This document shows positions 9,133-17,508 of a DNA stretch of 64,000 bases, piece after piece. Source of the stretch: an uncultured Lachnospiraceae bacterium (GTDB taxonomy: Bacteria > Bacillota > Clostridia > Lachnospirales > Lachnospiraceae). Both the position numbers and the translations under genes were made by a program. Each line of letters starts with the position of its first letter. Positions within the stretch are counted from its first letter, which is position 1. The stretch covers positions 62,001 to 126,000 of the forward strand of contig CANPTH010000003.1 of the NCBI GenBank assembly GCA_947576945.1, given 5' to 3'. Under the pieces are notes generated by a model that was given only the letters and a program-made list of their open reading frames with translations, made no database searches and was not told the DNA's origin.

Positions 9133-9161
9133 TTGCATCGGCACTGATAATATGCTATACT
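9133..9161 (+). promoter_or_regulatory. Predicted sigma-A promoter before IspD/TarI-type gene
   Basis: TTGCAT, 17 bases, TATACT, with TATGC directly before the -10. It lies 84 bp before the start at 9245 in a 151-bp gap, so this gene may be expressed separately from the upstream operon. Confidence 0.6.
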
Positions 9162-9244
9162 TCCCATAGCAAAACAGTTCCGGTCTTCTATATAAACAAA
9201 AGATACCCTCAGTGAACAATGATGCAATATACGGAGGAGATACC

Positions 9245-9931
9245 ATGAACATAGCATTGATACTCGCCGGTGGAACAGGGGAACGCCTTATGCGCGGGAG
9301 GCCGAAGCCATTCGTATCAGTGCGGGGAAAGATGATCATCACGCATTGCCTTGAAGTGTTCGGCACACATCCGCAGATTGATGCGATTCAGATTGTTGCT
9401 GACGAAGAGTGGCGTGAGAAAATATATGAACAAATGCCGGAGGCTGCCTTGAAGAAGTTAAGCGGGTTTTCAAAACCCGGTCCTAACAGGCAGCGTTCGG
9501 TTTTTAATGGCCTGCAGACGATTATGCCGTCTGCAGAGAAATCGGATATTATCGTCATTCATGATGCGACAAGGCCGCTGGTTTCCAAAGTGTTGATTTC
9601 AGCCTGTGTGAAAGCCTGCGAGAAGCATGACGGTGGAATTCCCGTGCTTCCTGTATTGGATACAATATATATGCGGAAGGACAGATGCGTGGATTCTTTT
9701 CATGAAAGAGGTACTGTTTATACACAGCAAACGCCGGAAGCTTATCGTTTGAAGAAATATTATGCAGCTAACAAGAAGCTTCTGCCGGACAAACTCGATC
9801 AGATTAATGATTCTGCGGAACCGGCGGTTCTGGCAGGGATGAAACTGACAATGTTTTTAGGTGAGGTTACTAATTTCAGAATTGAAACGCTGATCGATCT
9901 GGAAAGGTTGAAGCTGTTTATCAGCATATAA
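9245..9931 (+). CDS. IspD/TarI family cytidylyltransferase
   Basis: 228 residues. Transfers CMP from CTP to a polyol phosphate: 2-C-methylerythritol 4-phosphate if IspD, ribitol 5-phosphate if TarI. The N-terminus ALILAGGTGERL followed by RPKPF is the CTP-binding signature; VIHDATRPLV and the late NFRIETLIDLERLK segment are also typical. I chose ATG 9245 because GGAGGAG lies six bases upstream; an in-frame GTG at 9212 is less likely. Its position beside a CDP-glycerol transferase family gene and a TagD-like domain favours a CDP-polyol role, but the window cannot exclude IspD. Confidence 0.8.
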   Translation: MNIALILAGGTGERLMRGRPKPFVSVRGKMIITHCLEVFGTHPQIDAIQIVADEEWREKIYEQMPEAALKKLSGFSKPGPNRQRSVFNGLQTIMPSAEKSDIIVIHDATRPLVSKVLISACVKACEKHDGGIPVLPVLDTIYMRKDRCVDSFHERGTVYTQQTPEAYRLKKYYAANKKLLPDKLDQINDSAEPAVLAGMKLTMFLGEVTNFRIETLIDLERLKLFISI

Positions 9932-9954
9932 TCCGGAATGACATCTCAGATATC

Positions 9955-9984
9955 AGATATACAATAGTGCCAAATTGTATATCT
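9955..9984. promoter_or_regulatory. 11-bp perfect inverted repeat, possible operator or weak terminator
   Basis: AGATATACAAT and ATTGTATATCT separated by eight bases, between the cytidylyltransferase gene and the MMPL promoter. There is no T run directly after it, so an operator is as likely as a terminator. Confidence 0.4.
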
Positions 9985-10002
9985 CTCAAGGCTCTTTTAT
10001 CA

Positions 10003-10031
10003 TTGATACCCTACATTTGCAGTGCTATAAT
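10003..10031 (+). promoter_or_regulatory. Predicted promoter for MMPL operon
   Basis: TTGATA, 17 bases, TATAAT: a near-consensus sigma-A promoter about 60 bp before the MMPL start. Confidence 0.75.
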
Positions 10032-10036
10032 TCCTT

Positions 10037-10075
10037 CTTATAGAAAACGACATCAGAAATTTCGTTTACTATAAG
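10037..10075 (+). repeat. Leader hairpin of a dispersed element (TTATAG/CTATAA family)
   Basis: CTTATAGAAAACG pairs with CGTTTACTATAAG (12 of 13 positions) across 13 bases, at the expected transcript start. Related sequence appears at 29264-29296, with the same spacing to a ribosome-binding site, and at 59611-59640. It could be an operator or a dispersed repeat. Confidence 0.5.
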
Positions 10076-10093
10076 TGAAGGAGGCGCTTGCAT

Positions 10094-12598
10094 ATGGACA
10101 AAGAATTGAATACGGACAAAAGCAATAATCAGGCGATGCTGAAAATATGCGGGTTTATAGTAGATAAGCGAAATCTCTTTTTCCTGCTCTTCGGACTCCT
10201 GATTATATTTTCTTTCATATCCAGAAACTGGGTCGGGGTGGAGAATTCGATGGCGCATTATCTGCCGGGAACCACGGAGACCAGGCAGGGGCTGGATCTG
10301 ATGGCGGAGGAGTTTATTACATACGGCACCTGCAATGTGATGGTGGCTAATGTTTCTTATGGGCAGGCGGAGGAGATCTGTGGGCGGCTGGAGCGGCTGC
10401 CGGGGATCTTTTCGGTGGAGTTTGATGATGCGGAGGATCATTATACCAACGGTTCCGCTTATTATGCGGTAACGTTTGATTATGACGAAAAGGAGGAAGC
10501 CTGTATGGAGGCTCTGGACGCCGTAAAGGAGTGTCTGGAAGGCTGTGACTATTATCTGACCACCAGCCTGGGGGATACGCAGTCGGAGCTGATCGGGCAG
10601 GAGATGAATACGATTACGGTACTGGTGGCTGTTGTCGTCGTGTCGGTGCTGCTTTTGACGACGCAGGCCTATGCGGAGATTCCGGTGCTTCTGATCACGT
10701 TCCTGTCGGCCGCGGTCATCAATATGGGCACGAATTTCCTCTTTGGCACAATCTCTTTTGTATCGAATTCGGTGACCATCGTGCTGCAGCTTGCGCTGTC
10801 GGTGGACTATGCAGTCATCTTTCTGAACCGCTATAAGGAGGAGCATATGTCGCTTCCTGCCAGGGAGGCGGTGATCATTGCGCTCAGCAAGGCGATTCCG
10901 GAGATCGCGGGCAGTTCCCTGACCACCATCGGCGGCCTGATCGCCATGACTTTTATGCAGTATAAAATGGGACCGGATATGGGTATTGTGCTGATTAAGG
11001 CGATCATTTTGAGCCTGTGTGCGGTGTTTTTACTGATGCCGGGTGTGATCATGCTTTTTTCCAATCTTATGGAAAAGACGAAACACCGGAATTTTATTCC
11101 GGACATTCCGATGGTCGGCAGGTTCGCCTACGCCTCCCGCTATGTTGTGGCGCCTCTCTTTCTGGTGGTTATCATTGCGGCGTATCTGGTTTCCAAGAAC
11201 TGTCCTTATGTGTTCGGTTACAGCACGGTCACGCCGCCGCTGCAGAACAGGGTGCAGAAGGCGGAGGAAATGCAGGAAGACAATTTTGGCGCTTCCAACA
11301 TGGTGGCGCTGATCGTGCCGGCTGGGGATTACGAGAAGGAAAAGGCGCTTTTGCAGGATCTGGATGCCTGTCCTGAGGTGGATTACACGATGGGGCTTGC
11401 CAATATCGAGGCGCTGGACGGATATCATCTGACGGATAAGCTGACGCCCCGGCAGTTTTCGGAGCTGATTGATCTGGACTATGAGGTGGCGGAACTGGTC
11501 TATGCGGCTTACGCGGTGAATGATGAGGACTATGCGAAGGTTGTCAACGGGCTGGCGGATTACCAGGTGCCTTTGATCGAGATGTTTCTGTTCGTCTATG
11601 AGGAGGTGGAAGAGGGCTATGTGACGCTGGAGGATGAATTGCAGGAGACGTTGGATGATGCCTACAGGCAGATGAATTTTGCGAAGAATCAGCTGCAGGG
11701 AGAGCATTACAGTCGTATGCTGGTGTATTTGACGCTGCCGGAGGAGAGCGCGGAGACTTTTGCTTTCTTAGATAAAATGCATGAGATTGCCGGAAATTAT
11801 TACGACGGCGGGGTGCTTGTATGCGGTGAGTCGGTGAGCCAGTATGATCTGCAGAAGACTTTTTCACGGGATAATATCGTGGTGAATGTGGTGTCTATTC
11901 TTGTGGTACTGGTGGTGCTGCTGTTCACATTCAAGTCGGCGGGGATGCCGGTATTGCTGATCGCGGTCATCCAGGGGAGTATCTGGATCAACTTTTCCGT
12001 GCCGGCCATGGCGCACGAGAATCTTTTCTTCATGGGCTATCTGATCGTCAGCTCGATCCAGATGGGGGCCAATATCGACTATGCGATCGTCATTGCCAGC
12101 CGTTATACGGAACTGCGCAGGACAATGGGACGGCGGCAGTCCATCATGGACACGATGAACCTGTCATTTCCGACCATTGTTACCTCGGGTACGATGCTGG
12201 CGGTGTCCGGCGTGCTGATCGGGAAGCTGACTTCGGATGTGGCAATCTTCGGAATCGGTAAATGCCTGGGACGCGGAACCTTGATATCCATTTTTATCAC
12301 GATGTTCGTGCTGCCGCAGATTCTTCTGGTGGGCGATACGATCATCGAGAAAACGGCTTTTGTCATGAATATGCCGATCCGCACGAAGAATGCTGCGGGT
12401 CTTGTGAAGGTGGACGGCCTGGTGCGCGGTCGGATCGAAGGGACTGTGACCGGTACGATGAATGCCATTGTGCGCGGCAATGTGAGCGCTTACGTGGAAG
12501 CCGGGGATGTGACGCAGTTGACGGAGGAGGAATACCGCAGCATGACGACGGTTGTGCAGTCGGAGCTGGAGAGCAGGGAGGTGAAAGCAGATGCGTAA
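10094..12598 (+). CDS. MMPL/RND family transporter
   Basis: 834 residues, a two-fold repeated integral membrane transporter of the MMPL (HAE3-type RND) family. Each half has one N-terminal helix, a large outer domain, and a bundle of helices. The paired Asp-Tyr motifs of the two halves are visible in LSVDYAVIFLNRY (about residue 238) and ANIDYAIVIASRY (about residue 660), which probably carry the proton relay. ATG 10094 lies nine bases after GAAGGAGG. It overlaps the next gene by eight bases, so the GLUG-repeat surface protein is very likely its partner. Substrate unknown; lipids or hydrophobic compounds are typical for the family. Confidence 0.85.
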   Translation: MDKELNTDKSNNQAMLKICGFIVDKRNLFFLLFGLLIIFSFISRNWVGVENSMAHYLPGTTETRQGLDLMAEEFITYGTCNVMVANVSYGQAEEICGRLERLPGIFSVEFDDAEDHYTNGSAYYAVTFDYDEKEEACMEALDAVKECLEGCDYYLTTSLGDTQSELIGQEMNTITVLVAVVVVSVLLLTTQAYAEIPVLLITFLSAAVINMGTNFLFGTISFVSNSVTIVLQLALSVDYAVIFLNRYKEEHMSLPAREAVIIALSKAIPEIAGSSLTTIGGLIAMTFMQYKMGPDMGIVLIKAIILSLCAVFLLMPGVIMLFSNLMEKTKHRNFIPDIPMVGRFAYASRYVVAPLFLVVIIAAYLVSKNCPYVFGYSTVTPPLQNRVQKAEEMQEDNFGASNMVALIVPAGDYEKEKALLQDLDACPEVDYTMGLANIEALDGYHLTDKLTPRQFSELIDLDYEVAELVYAAYAVNDEDYAKVVNGLADYQVPLIEMFLFVYEEVEEGYVTLEDELQETLDDAYRQMNFAKNQLQGEHYSRMLVYLTLPEESAETFAFLDKMHEIAGNYYDGGVLVCGESVSQYDLQKTFSRDNIVVNVVSILVVLVVLLFTFKSAGMPVLLIAVIQGSIWINFSVPAMAHENLFFMGYLIVSSIQMGANIDYAIVIASRYTELRRTMGRRQSIMDTMNLSFPTIVTSGTMLAVSGVLIGKLTSDVAIFGIGKCLGRGTLISIFITMFVLPQILLVGDTIIEKTAFVMNMPIRTKNAAGLVKVDGLVRGRIEGTVTGTMNAIVRGNVSAYVEAGDVTQLTEEEYRSMTTVVQSELESREVKADA

Positions 12599-15500
12599 GA
12601 AGACAGGTACAAGACGGGTGGCTGCGCTTATGGCAGCAGGAATGCTTGCTGTGCTGCCGGCAATGAGTGCGGCGGCAGAGGAGCCGGTGAAGATTACTTC
12701 GATTGAGGACGCTGACAATATCATGGCGGCTTACGATGATGAAGACACGGAGTGGGAAGAGATCTATCTGGATTCTGCGGAGGATATGGAGAAATTTTCC
12801 TGTAACTGCCGGCTGGATACGTGGTCTGTAAACAAGAAAGTCTATCTGACAAAGGATATCGATCTTTCGGACAGCACATTTGTTTCTATCCCTGCTTTCG
12901 GCGGTTATTTCGACGGGCAGGGGCATACGGTGAGCGGTCTGGTGATCAGGGATCCGCTTTCTTATACGGGATTGTTCAGCCGCACACAGCAGTCGGCGGT
13001 GATCGCCAATCTTAAGGTGAAGGGGAGTGTGAGACCGTCGGGCAAGGCCATGGTGACAGGCGGCATTGTGGGTGATAACAGCGGCATTATCATAAATTGT
13101 GGTTTTGAAGGTATAGTGGAGGGCAGCGATTATGTGGGCGGCATCACCGGATTTAACGGGCAAAGCGGTATCCTGATTGACTGCACGGCCGGCGGTACGG
13201 GCAGGGGAACGCATTATACAGGCGGCATTGCCGGTGAAAACACGGGGAATATCGCCGGCTGTGTCAATGAAGCGGATGTGAATGTTTCCAATGAGGATAA
13301 GGGAAGATCGCTGGAAGATATTAATCTGGAGCAGTATGCTTCCGGTCTGCTGGAGCAGGAAAACGGTGACGGGAAAGCGGAGAAAGCGTCGGTACTCAAT
13401 AATACCATTGATTCCGGTGGAATTGCGGGTCTTTCTACCGGGATCATACAGTACTGCAGCAACAGCGGCACAATCGGTTATGAGCACGTGGGTTATAATA
13501 CGGGCGGCATCGCGGGGCGCCAGTCAGGCTATGTGTACGCCTGTGAAAATGAAGGAACCGTATATGGCCGGAAAGATGTAGGCGGTATCGCGGGCCAGAC
13601 CGAGCCGTACATTGCGGTGGATCTTTCGGAGGATATCGCCTATCAGCTGTCCGAAAATATCGACAAGTTGCATGATCTGACGGGCAGGATGCTGGAGGAT
13701 GCAGGTGCGGAGTCTGACACCGTTTCCGCCAGATTAACGGTGATACAGGATTTTGTGGACAAAGCCCTGGACGACACCGGCGTGCTGGCTGACAGGACGA
13801 TAGAGTGGACGGACGGCATGGTCAGTTCTGCCAATGACCTGATGGGCCGCGTGGACTACATCATGGATGAGACCGGCAAAAACGATGGCTTTATTGACCA
13901 GACAGGAAACGCTGCAGGCAATATGAGAGATGCGGCGCAGGAGCTGGGGGATACGGTGGAAGCGCTGGATATTTATCAGTATATGACCGAGGAAGAGAAA
14001 GCGCGTTACGAGGAAGCCAGAGCGGGGATGGAAGCCGCATCGAAGCAGTATGCAGAGGACTATGCCGCAGCGCTGGAAGCGTACCGTAACTATTATATTG
14101 ATAAGGTACGGTCTGAGAATGACAATTATACAAGAAGCGTAAGTGAAAAGGATTTACGGCCTCTTATTCAGGATATTGTACAGGCAGACTGGACGTGGGA
14201 ATCCAATAAAAGTGATTATAGAAATTACATAGGCATTGATGGATGGGTACATTACAGTATGGATGCAGGAGGAGCAGAGACGGTCACACCTTTTCCGCAG
14301 GAGGATGGAGAGCAGGGGGAACTGGACCGGCAGCTGCTTCAGGATGTGGCAGAAGAAATGGCGGAGCCTGTGAATGCGGTCAGAATCGAGGCGGATGCGG
14401 AACGGTATGCCGAGGAAAGATATATGGCTGCGCATCCATCTTCTTCCGGCTATCAGCAGGACATGAGAGAGTACCTGCAGACGATGTCTTCCATCGTGCT
14501 GAAAGCCGGGGAAAAGATGTCGGAGGAGACCCGCGGCAGGATGAAAACTGCGGTTGGGTCTGTGGAGGACGCTATGGGAGATCTGGTATCTGCCGGTGGT
14601 GAAGCGAAGAGCCTCTTTGACACTGTAAATGGAATGCCGGATCTTCAGATGCCGCAGCTGGGAAGTGAATATCGAAGCAGAGCAGGCAGCCTGAATACCA
14701 ATCTGCAGGGTCTTTCCGAAAATATGGATCAGCTGAACCAGGAAATGTCATCAGGCAATGATGTGATGCCGGCTGACCTGGCAGCCATTAACGACCAGTT
14801 CAGCATGATCATGCGGCTGTATACGGACGCCATTGACGGTGTGCTGGACATGGATTATGCTGCGGTCTATGAGGATACTTCCCAGGAGGATGCTGAGAGC
14901 AGTACCGATGCAACGATTGCGGACTGTACCAACAGAGGGACAGTGCGGGGAGATCTGAATGTGTCCGGCATTACGGGGACGATGGCAATCGAATATGATT
15001 TTGACCTGGAAGGCGATGTGACGGGGATTGAGAATGCCAGATTAAATTCCACCTTTCTGACCAGATGTGTCCTCAGAGATAATGTCAATGAGGGTAGTGT
15101 AACGGCGCAGAAAAGTTATGCGGGCGGGATTGCCGGCTTACAGGAGATGGGTACTGTCCTGCGCTGTGAGAATTATGGCAGAATCAGCAGTACGGCCGGT
15201 AGTTATGTGGGAGGCATCGCCGGGAAGTCGCTCTCCCATATCACAGACGGTTATGCCAAATGTACCGTGTCAGGGGAAACGTATGCGGCGGGTATTGCCG
15301 GTTTTGGTTCCAGTATGGAAAATTGTTGTGCCATGGTGCGGGTGCAGGATGCGTCATCTTTCTACGGGGCGATAGCAGGAGATGTGGATCACAGCGGAAC
15401 TGTGGTCAATAACCGTTTCGTTTCGGAGGAGATGGCAGGGATTGACCGCATCAGCTACAGCGGTAAGGCGGAGCCGGTGAGCTATGAAGAACTGCTTGCT

Positions 15501-16193
15501 GCCCCGGGCCTGCCGGCCAGGTTCCAGATGATGTCGGTAGTCTTTTACGCAGATGAGGAGGAGGTCAAACGTCTCCAGTGTCCGTATAAAAGTGATGTAT
15601 CAGCAAAATTGTATCCGGACATTCCGGCCAGGGACGGGTTCTATGCGGACTGGGATATCAGAGAGATTCCGGGGATCTTATATGACGAAGATGTGACGGC
15701 CGAGTATGTACGTTATCTGACCACGCTGGCTTCCGCGCAGACTCGTGAGAACGGGCAGTCGATCCTGTTAGCGGACGGTATGTTTAAACAGGAGGCGGAG
15801 CTTGTGGTTGCGGACGCAGGGAATGCGGCTGAGAAGACTGCGCTTGAGGATGTGACGGAATGCTGGCGCGTCACGATTCCGGAGGACGGAAAGGAGCAGC
15901 ACCAGATCCGTTATCAGGCGCCGCAGGGTGAGACAGAGGACGTTTCTGTCTACAGGAAGCAGAACGATGGGACATGGCTGCAGTTGGATACGGAGCTTAT
16001 GGGGATTTATCATCTCTTCACAGTGGAAGGGACGGAGGCGGAGATTGCGGTCTGTATTCAGGACCGGAAACTGCAGGCGTATCTGGTTTATGGAATCCCG
16101 GCGGTTCTTACAGCAGCGATGATTGTATTTTTTGTCGGAAAAAGCAGAAAACGGAAGAAAGGTAAAGTATTAGTTTCCGATGTAGCAGAATGA
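12591..16193 (+). CDS. Large GLUG-repeat surface protein with C-terminal anchor
   Basis: 1200 residues. An N-terminal signal peptide (basic start, hydrophobic stretch to about residue 27, AAAEE cleavage region) precedes GLUG-type repeats at about residues 100-345 and again at 775-960 (repeated GGIAG with Asn and Cys turns). Between them is a long, mostly helical Glu/Ala-rich region (about 350-765). It ends with one transmembrane helix (about 1163-1183) and a basic tail (SRKRKKGK). It is therefore predicted to sit outside the cell, anchored at its C-terminus. It overlaps the MMPL gene by eight bases, which suggests co-translation and joint function. Exact role unknown. Confidence 0.8.
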   Translation: MRKKTGTRRVAALMAAGMLAVLPAMSAAAEEPVKITSIEDADNIMAAYDDEDTEWEEIYLDSAEDMEKFSCNCRLDTWSVNKKVYLTKDIDLSDSTFVSIPAFGGYFDGQGHTVSGLVIRDPLSYTGLFSRTQQSAVIANLKVKGSVRPSGKAMVTGGIVGDNSGIIINCGFEGIVEGSDYVGGITGFNGQSGILIDCTAGGTGRGTHYTGGIAGENTGNIAGCVNEADVNVSNEDKGRSLEDINLEQYASGLLEQENGDGKAEKASVLNNTIDSGGIAGLSTGIIQYCSNSGTIGYEHVGYNTGGIAGRQSGYVYACENEGTVYGRKDVGGIAGQTEPYIAVDLSEDIAYQLSENIDKLHDLTGRMLEDAGAESDTVSARLTVIQDFVDKALDDTGVLADRTIEWTDGMVSSANDLMGRVDYIMDETGKNDGFIDQTGNAAGNMRDAAQELGDTVEALDIYQYMTEEEKARYEEARAGMEAASKQYAEDYAAALEAYRNYYIDKVRSENDNYTRSVSEKDLRPLIQDIVQADWTWESNKSDYRNYIGIDGWVHYSMDAGGAETVTPFPQEDGEQGELDRQLLQDVAEEMAEPVNAVRIEADAERYAEERYMAAHPSSSGYQQDMREYLQTMSSIVLKAGEKMSEETRGRMKTAVGSVEDAMGDLVSAGGEAKSLFDTVNGMPDLQMPQLGSEYRSRAGSLNTNLQGLSENMDQLNQEMSSGNDVMPADLAAINDQFSMIMRLYTDAIDGVLDMDYAAVYEDTSQEDAESSTDATIADCTNRGTVRGDLNVSGITGTMAIEYDFDLEGDVTGIENARLNSTFLTRCVLRDNVNEGSVTAQKSYAGGIAGLQEMGTVLRCENYGRISSTAGSYVGGIAGKSLSHITDGYAKCTVSGETYAAGIAGFGSSMENCCAMVRVQDASSFYGAIAGDVDHSGTVVNNRFVSEEMAGIDRISYSGKAEPVSYEELLAAPGLPARFQMMSVVFYADEEEVKRLQCPYKSDVSAKLYPDIPARDGFYADWDIREIPGILYDEDVTAEYVRYLTTLASAQTRENGQSILLADGMFKQEAELVVADAGNAAEKTALEDVTECWRVTIPEDGKEQHQIRYQAPQGETEDVSVYRKQNDGTWLQLDTELMGIYHLFTVEGTEAEIAVCIQDRKLQAYLVYGIPAVLTAAMIVFFVGKSRKRKKGKVLVSDVAE

Positions 16194-16238
16194 TCCTAAG
16201 GAAGACGAAAAAACGTTTATATATATTTGCGAAATGCG

Positions 16239-16267
16239 TTGCATATAAAGACATCGTATGCTATACT
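16239..16267 (+). promoter_or_regulatory. Predicted sigma-A promoter
   Basis: TTGCAT, 17 bases, TATACT, again with TATGC directly before the -10, very similar to the promoter at 9133. It lies 129 bp before the GHKL/STAS-like gene start. Confidence 0.65.
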
Positions 16268-16396
16268 GCCTTTAATAAAACGGATCCTGACATTCAAATA
16301 TACGAATTATCGGGCGCGGGATATTACATTTTTGTTTTCCGGATATTTGGTAAGAATTGCAAAGACAATGCAGTCATAGCATTAAGGGGGGATATA

Positions 16397-17488
16397 ATGT
16401 CTTTTGATCACAGGAAGAGAGAAGAGATCAGGAAATATGTTCTAAGTAAGATTGCATTACGTGATAAAGATTTTGCTGCCAAGACGATGGATAATTTTGG
16501 CGTGACCAGACTGTATATGGAAGAATTCATACGGGAAGCGATTCGAGATGAAGTGATTGCAGAGGAACCGGGGATGCCATGTCAGTATCGACTGGTAGAG
16601 CATATAAAGGAACAGCAGATAGACAGAAAGCAGAATCAGCAGGAAGAAGATCGCTTATATGCACAGTATATAGAGAAGGAGCTGAACGGCTGCAATGAGA
16701 ATGCGCGGCGGATCTGGCAATATACCTGTGCAGAAATACTGAATAACGCGATTGAGCATTCACAGGGTGACAGGATCCGTATTATCGTAAGGACGAATGC
16801 ACTTTACAGCAGTGTTGTAATAGTGGACAATGGAGTTGGTATTTTTCAGACATTAGTAGAGTATATGAGAGAGAATGGCTGGGAGAATGCCAACAGCGAG
16901 GATGCATTGATAGAATTGTATAAAGGGAAGATCACAAGTGACGGCAGCAGACATTCAGGGGAAGGAATCTTTTTTTCCTCTAAGGTAATGACCGAATTCG
17001 GAATCTGGTCTGATGCTAAGATCTATAAATTTGGATACGGACAGGCTCCGGATGTCATAGAACATCGCCTGCTGGCTTATGCGTCGCGATTGCAGGATAT
17101 TGGCACTTTGGTTATGATGACATTGGAAAATGAAACTTCCAGAAAGCTTTCAGAGGTGTTTGATATGTACACAGATATAGACGAAGGATTTATACGCACA
17201 AGTATTGCTGTGAAGGAAGCGTGTCTATCCGGGGAACCGGTAGCTCGGTCGCAGGCCAGACGGATCTGCAACCGGCTGGATGAATTTAAAGAAGTAATTT
17301 TGGATTTCAGTAGAGTAGAAGTGATGGGGCAGGGATTTGCAGATGAGATATTCCGGGTGTTTGCACTGGAGCATCCACAGGTTACCCTGCGCCCGGTAAA
17401 TATGATCCCGGAGGTGGAACGCATGATCCGGCATGTCAGCAGAGGGCATATACCCGGGAATATATGCCTTCCCGGGTATTCGGATTAG
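16397..17488 (+). CDS. GHKL ATPase with C-terminal STAS-like (DUF4325) domain
   Basis: 363 residues. ATG 16397 follows AAGGGGGGAT; the open frame reaches back to 16190 but that part reads as leader and contains the promoter. Residues 1-75 look like a small winged-helix region. Residues 95-250 carry GHKL ATPase marks: AEILNNAIEHS (N box), VIVDNGVGIF (G1) and HSGEGIFFSSKV (G2). The last 75 residues (VILDFSRVEVMGQGFADEIFRVF) match STAS-like DUF4325. Such proteins resemble anti-sigma or phase-switch regulators, but no histidine kinase dimerisation domain or partner is present. A symmetrical hairpin lies at its end. Confidence 0.75.
   Translation: MSFDHRKREEIRKYVLSKIALRDKDFAAKTMDNFGVTRLYMEEFIREAIRDEVIAEEPGMPCQYRLVEHIKEQQIDRKQNQQEEDRLYAQYIEKELNGCNENARRIWQYTCAEILNNAIEHSQGDRIRIIVRTNALYSSVVIVDNGVGIFQTLVEYMRENGWENANSEDALIELYKGKITSDGSRHSGEGIFFSSKVMTEFGIWSDAKIYKFGYGQAPDVIEHRLLAYASRLQDIGTLVMMTLENETSRKLSEVFDMYTDIDEGFIRTSIAVKEACLSGEPVARSQARRICNRLDEFKEVILDFSRVEVMGQGFADEIFRVFALEHPQVTLRPVNMIPEVERMIRHVSRGHIPGNICLPGYSD
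17450..17479. terminator. Perfect 11-bp hairpin between convergent genes
   Basis: ATACCCGGGAA and TTCCCGGGTAT with an eight-base loop, inside the last codons of the plus-strand gene and 30 bp from the end of the convergent minus-strand operon. It has no T run, so it may act as a bidirectional, inefficient or Rho-assisted terminator. Confidence 0.5.
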
Positions 17489-17508
17489 AACAGACTGGTC
17501 TGGCCACA

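Noticed and set aside
10025-10846. 273-codon minus-strand open frame opposite the MMPL gene
   Set aside because: His/Arg/Gln-rich shadow of a real coding frame, no family features, no ribosome-binding site.
12363-13487. 374-codon minus-strand open frame
   Set aside because: Lies opposite the MMPL and GLUG genes, which have clear motifs and coupling; no domain visible.
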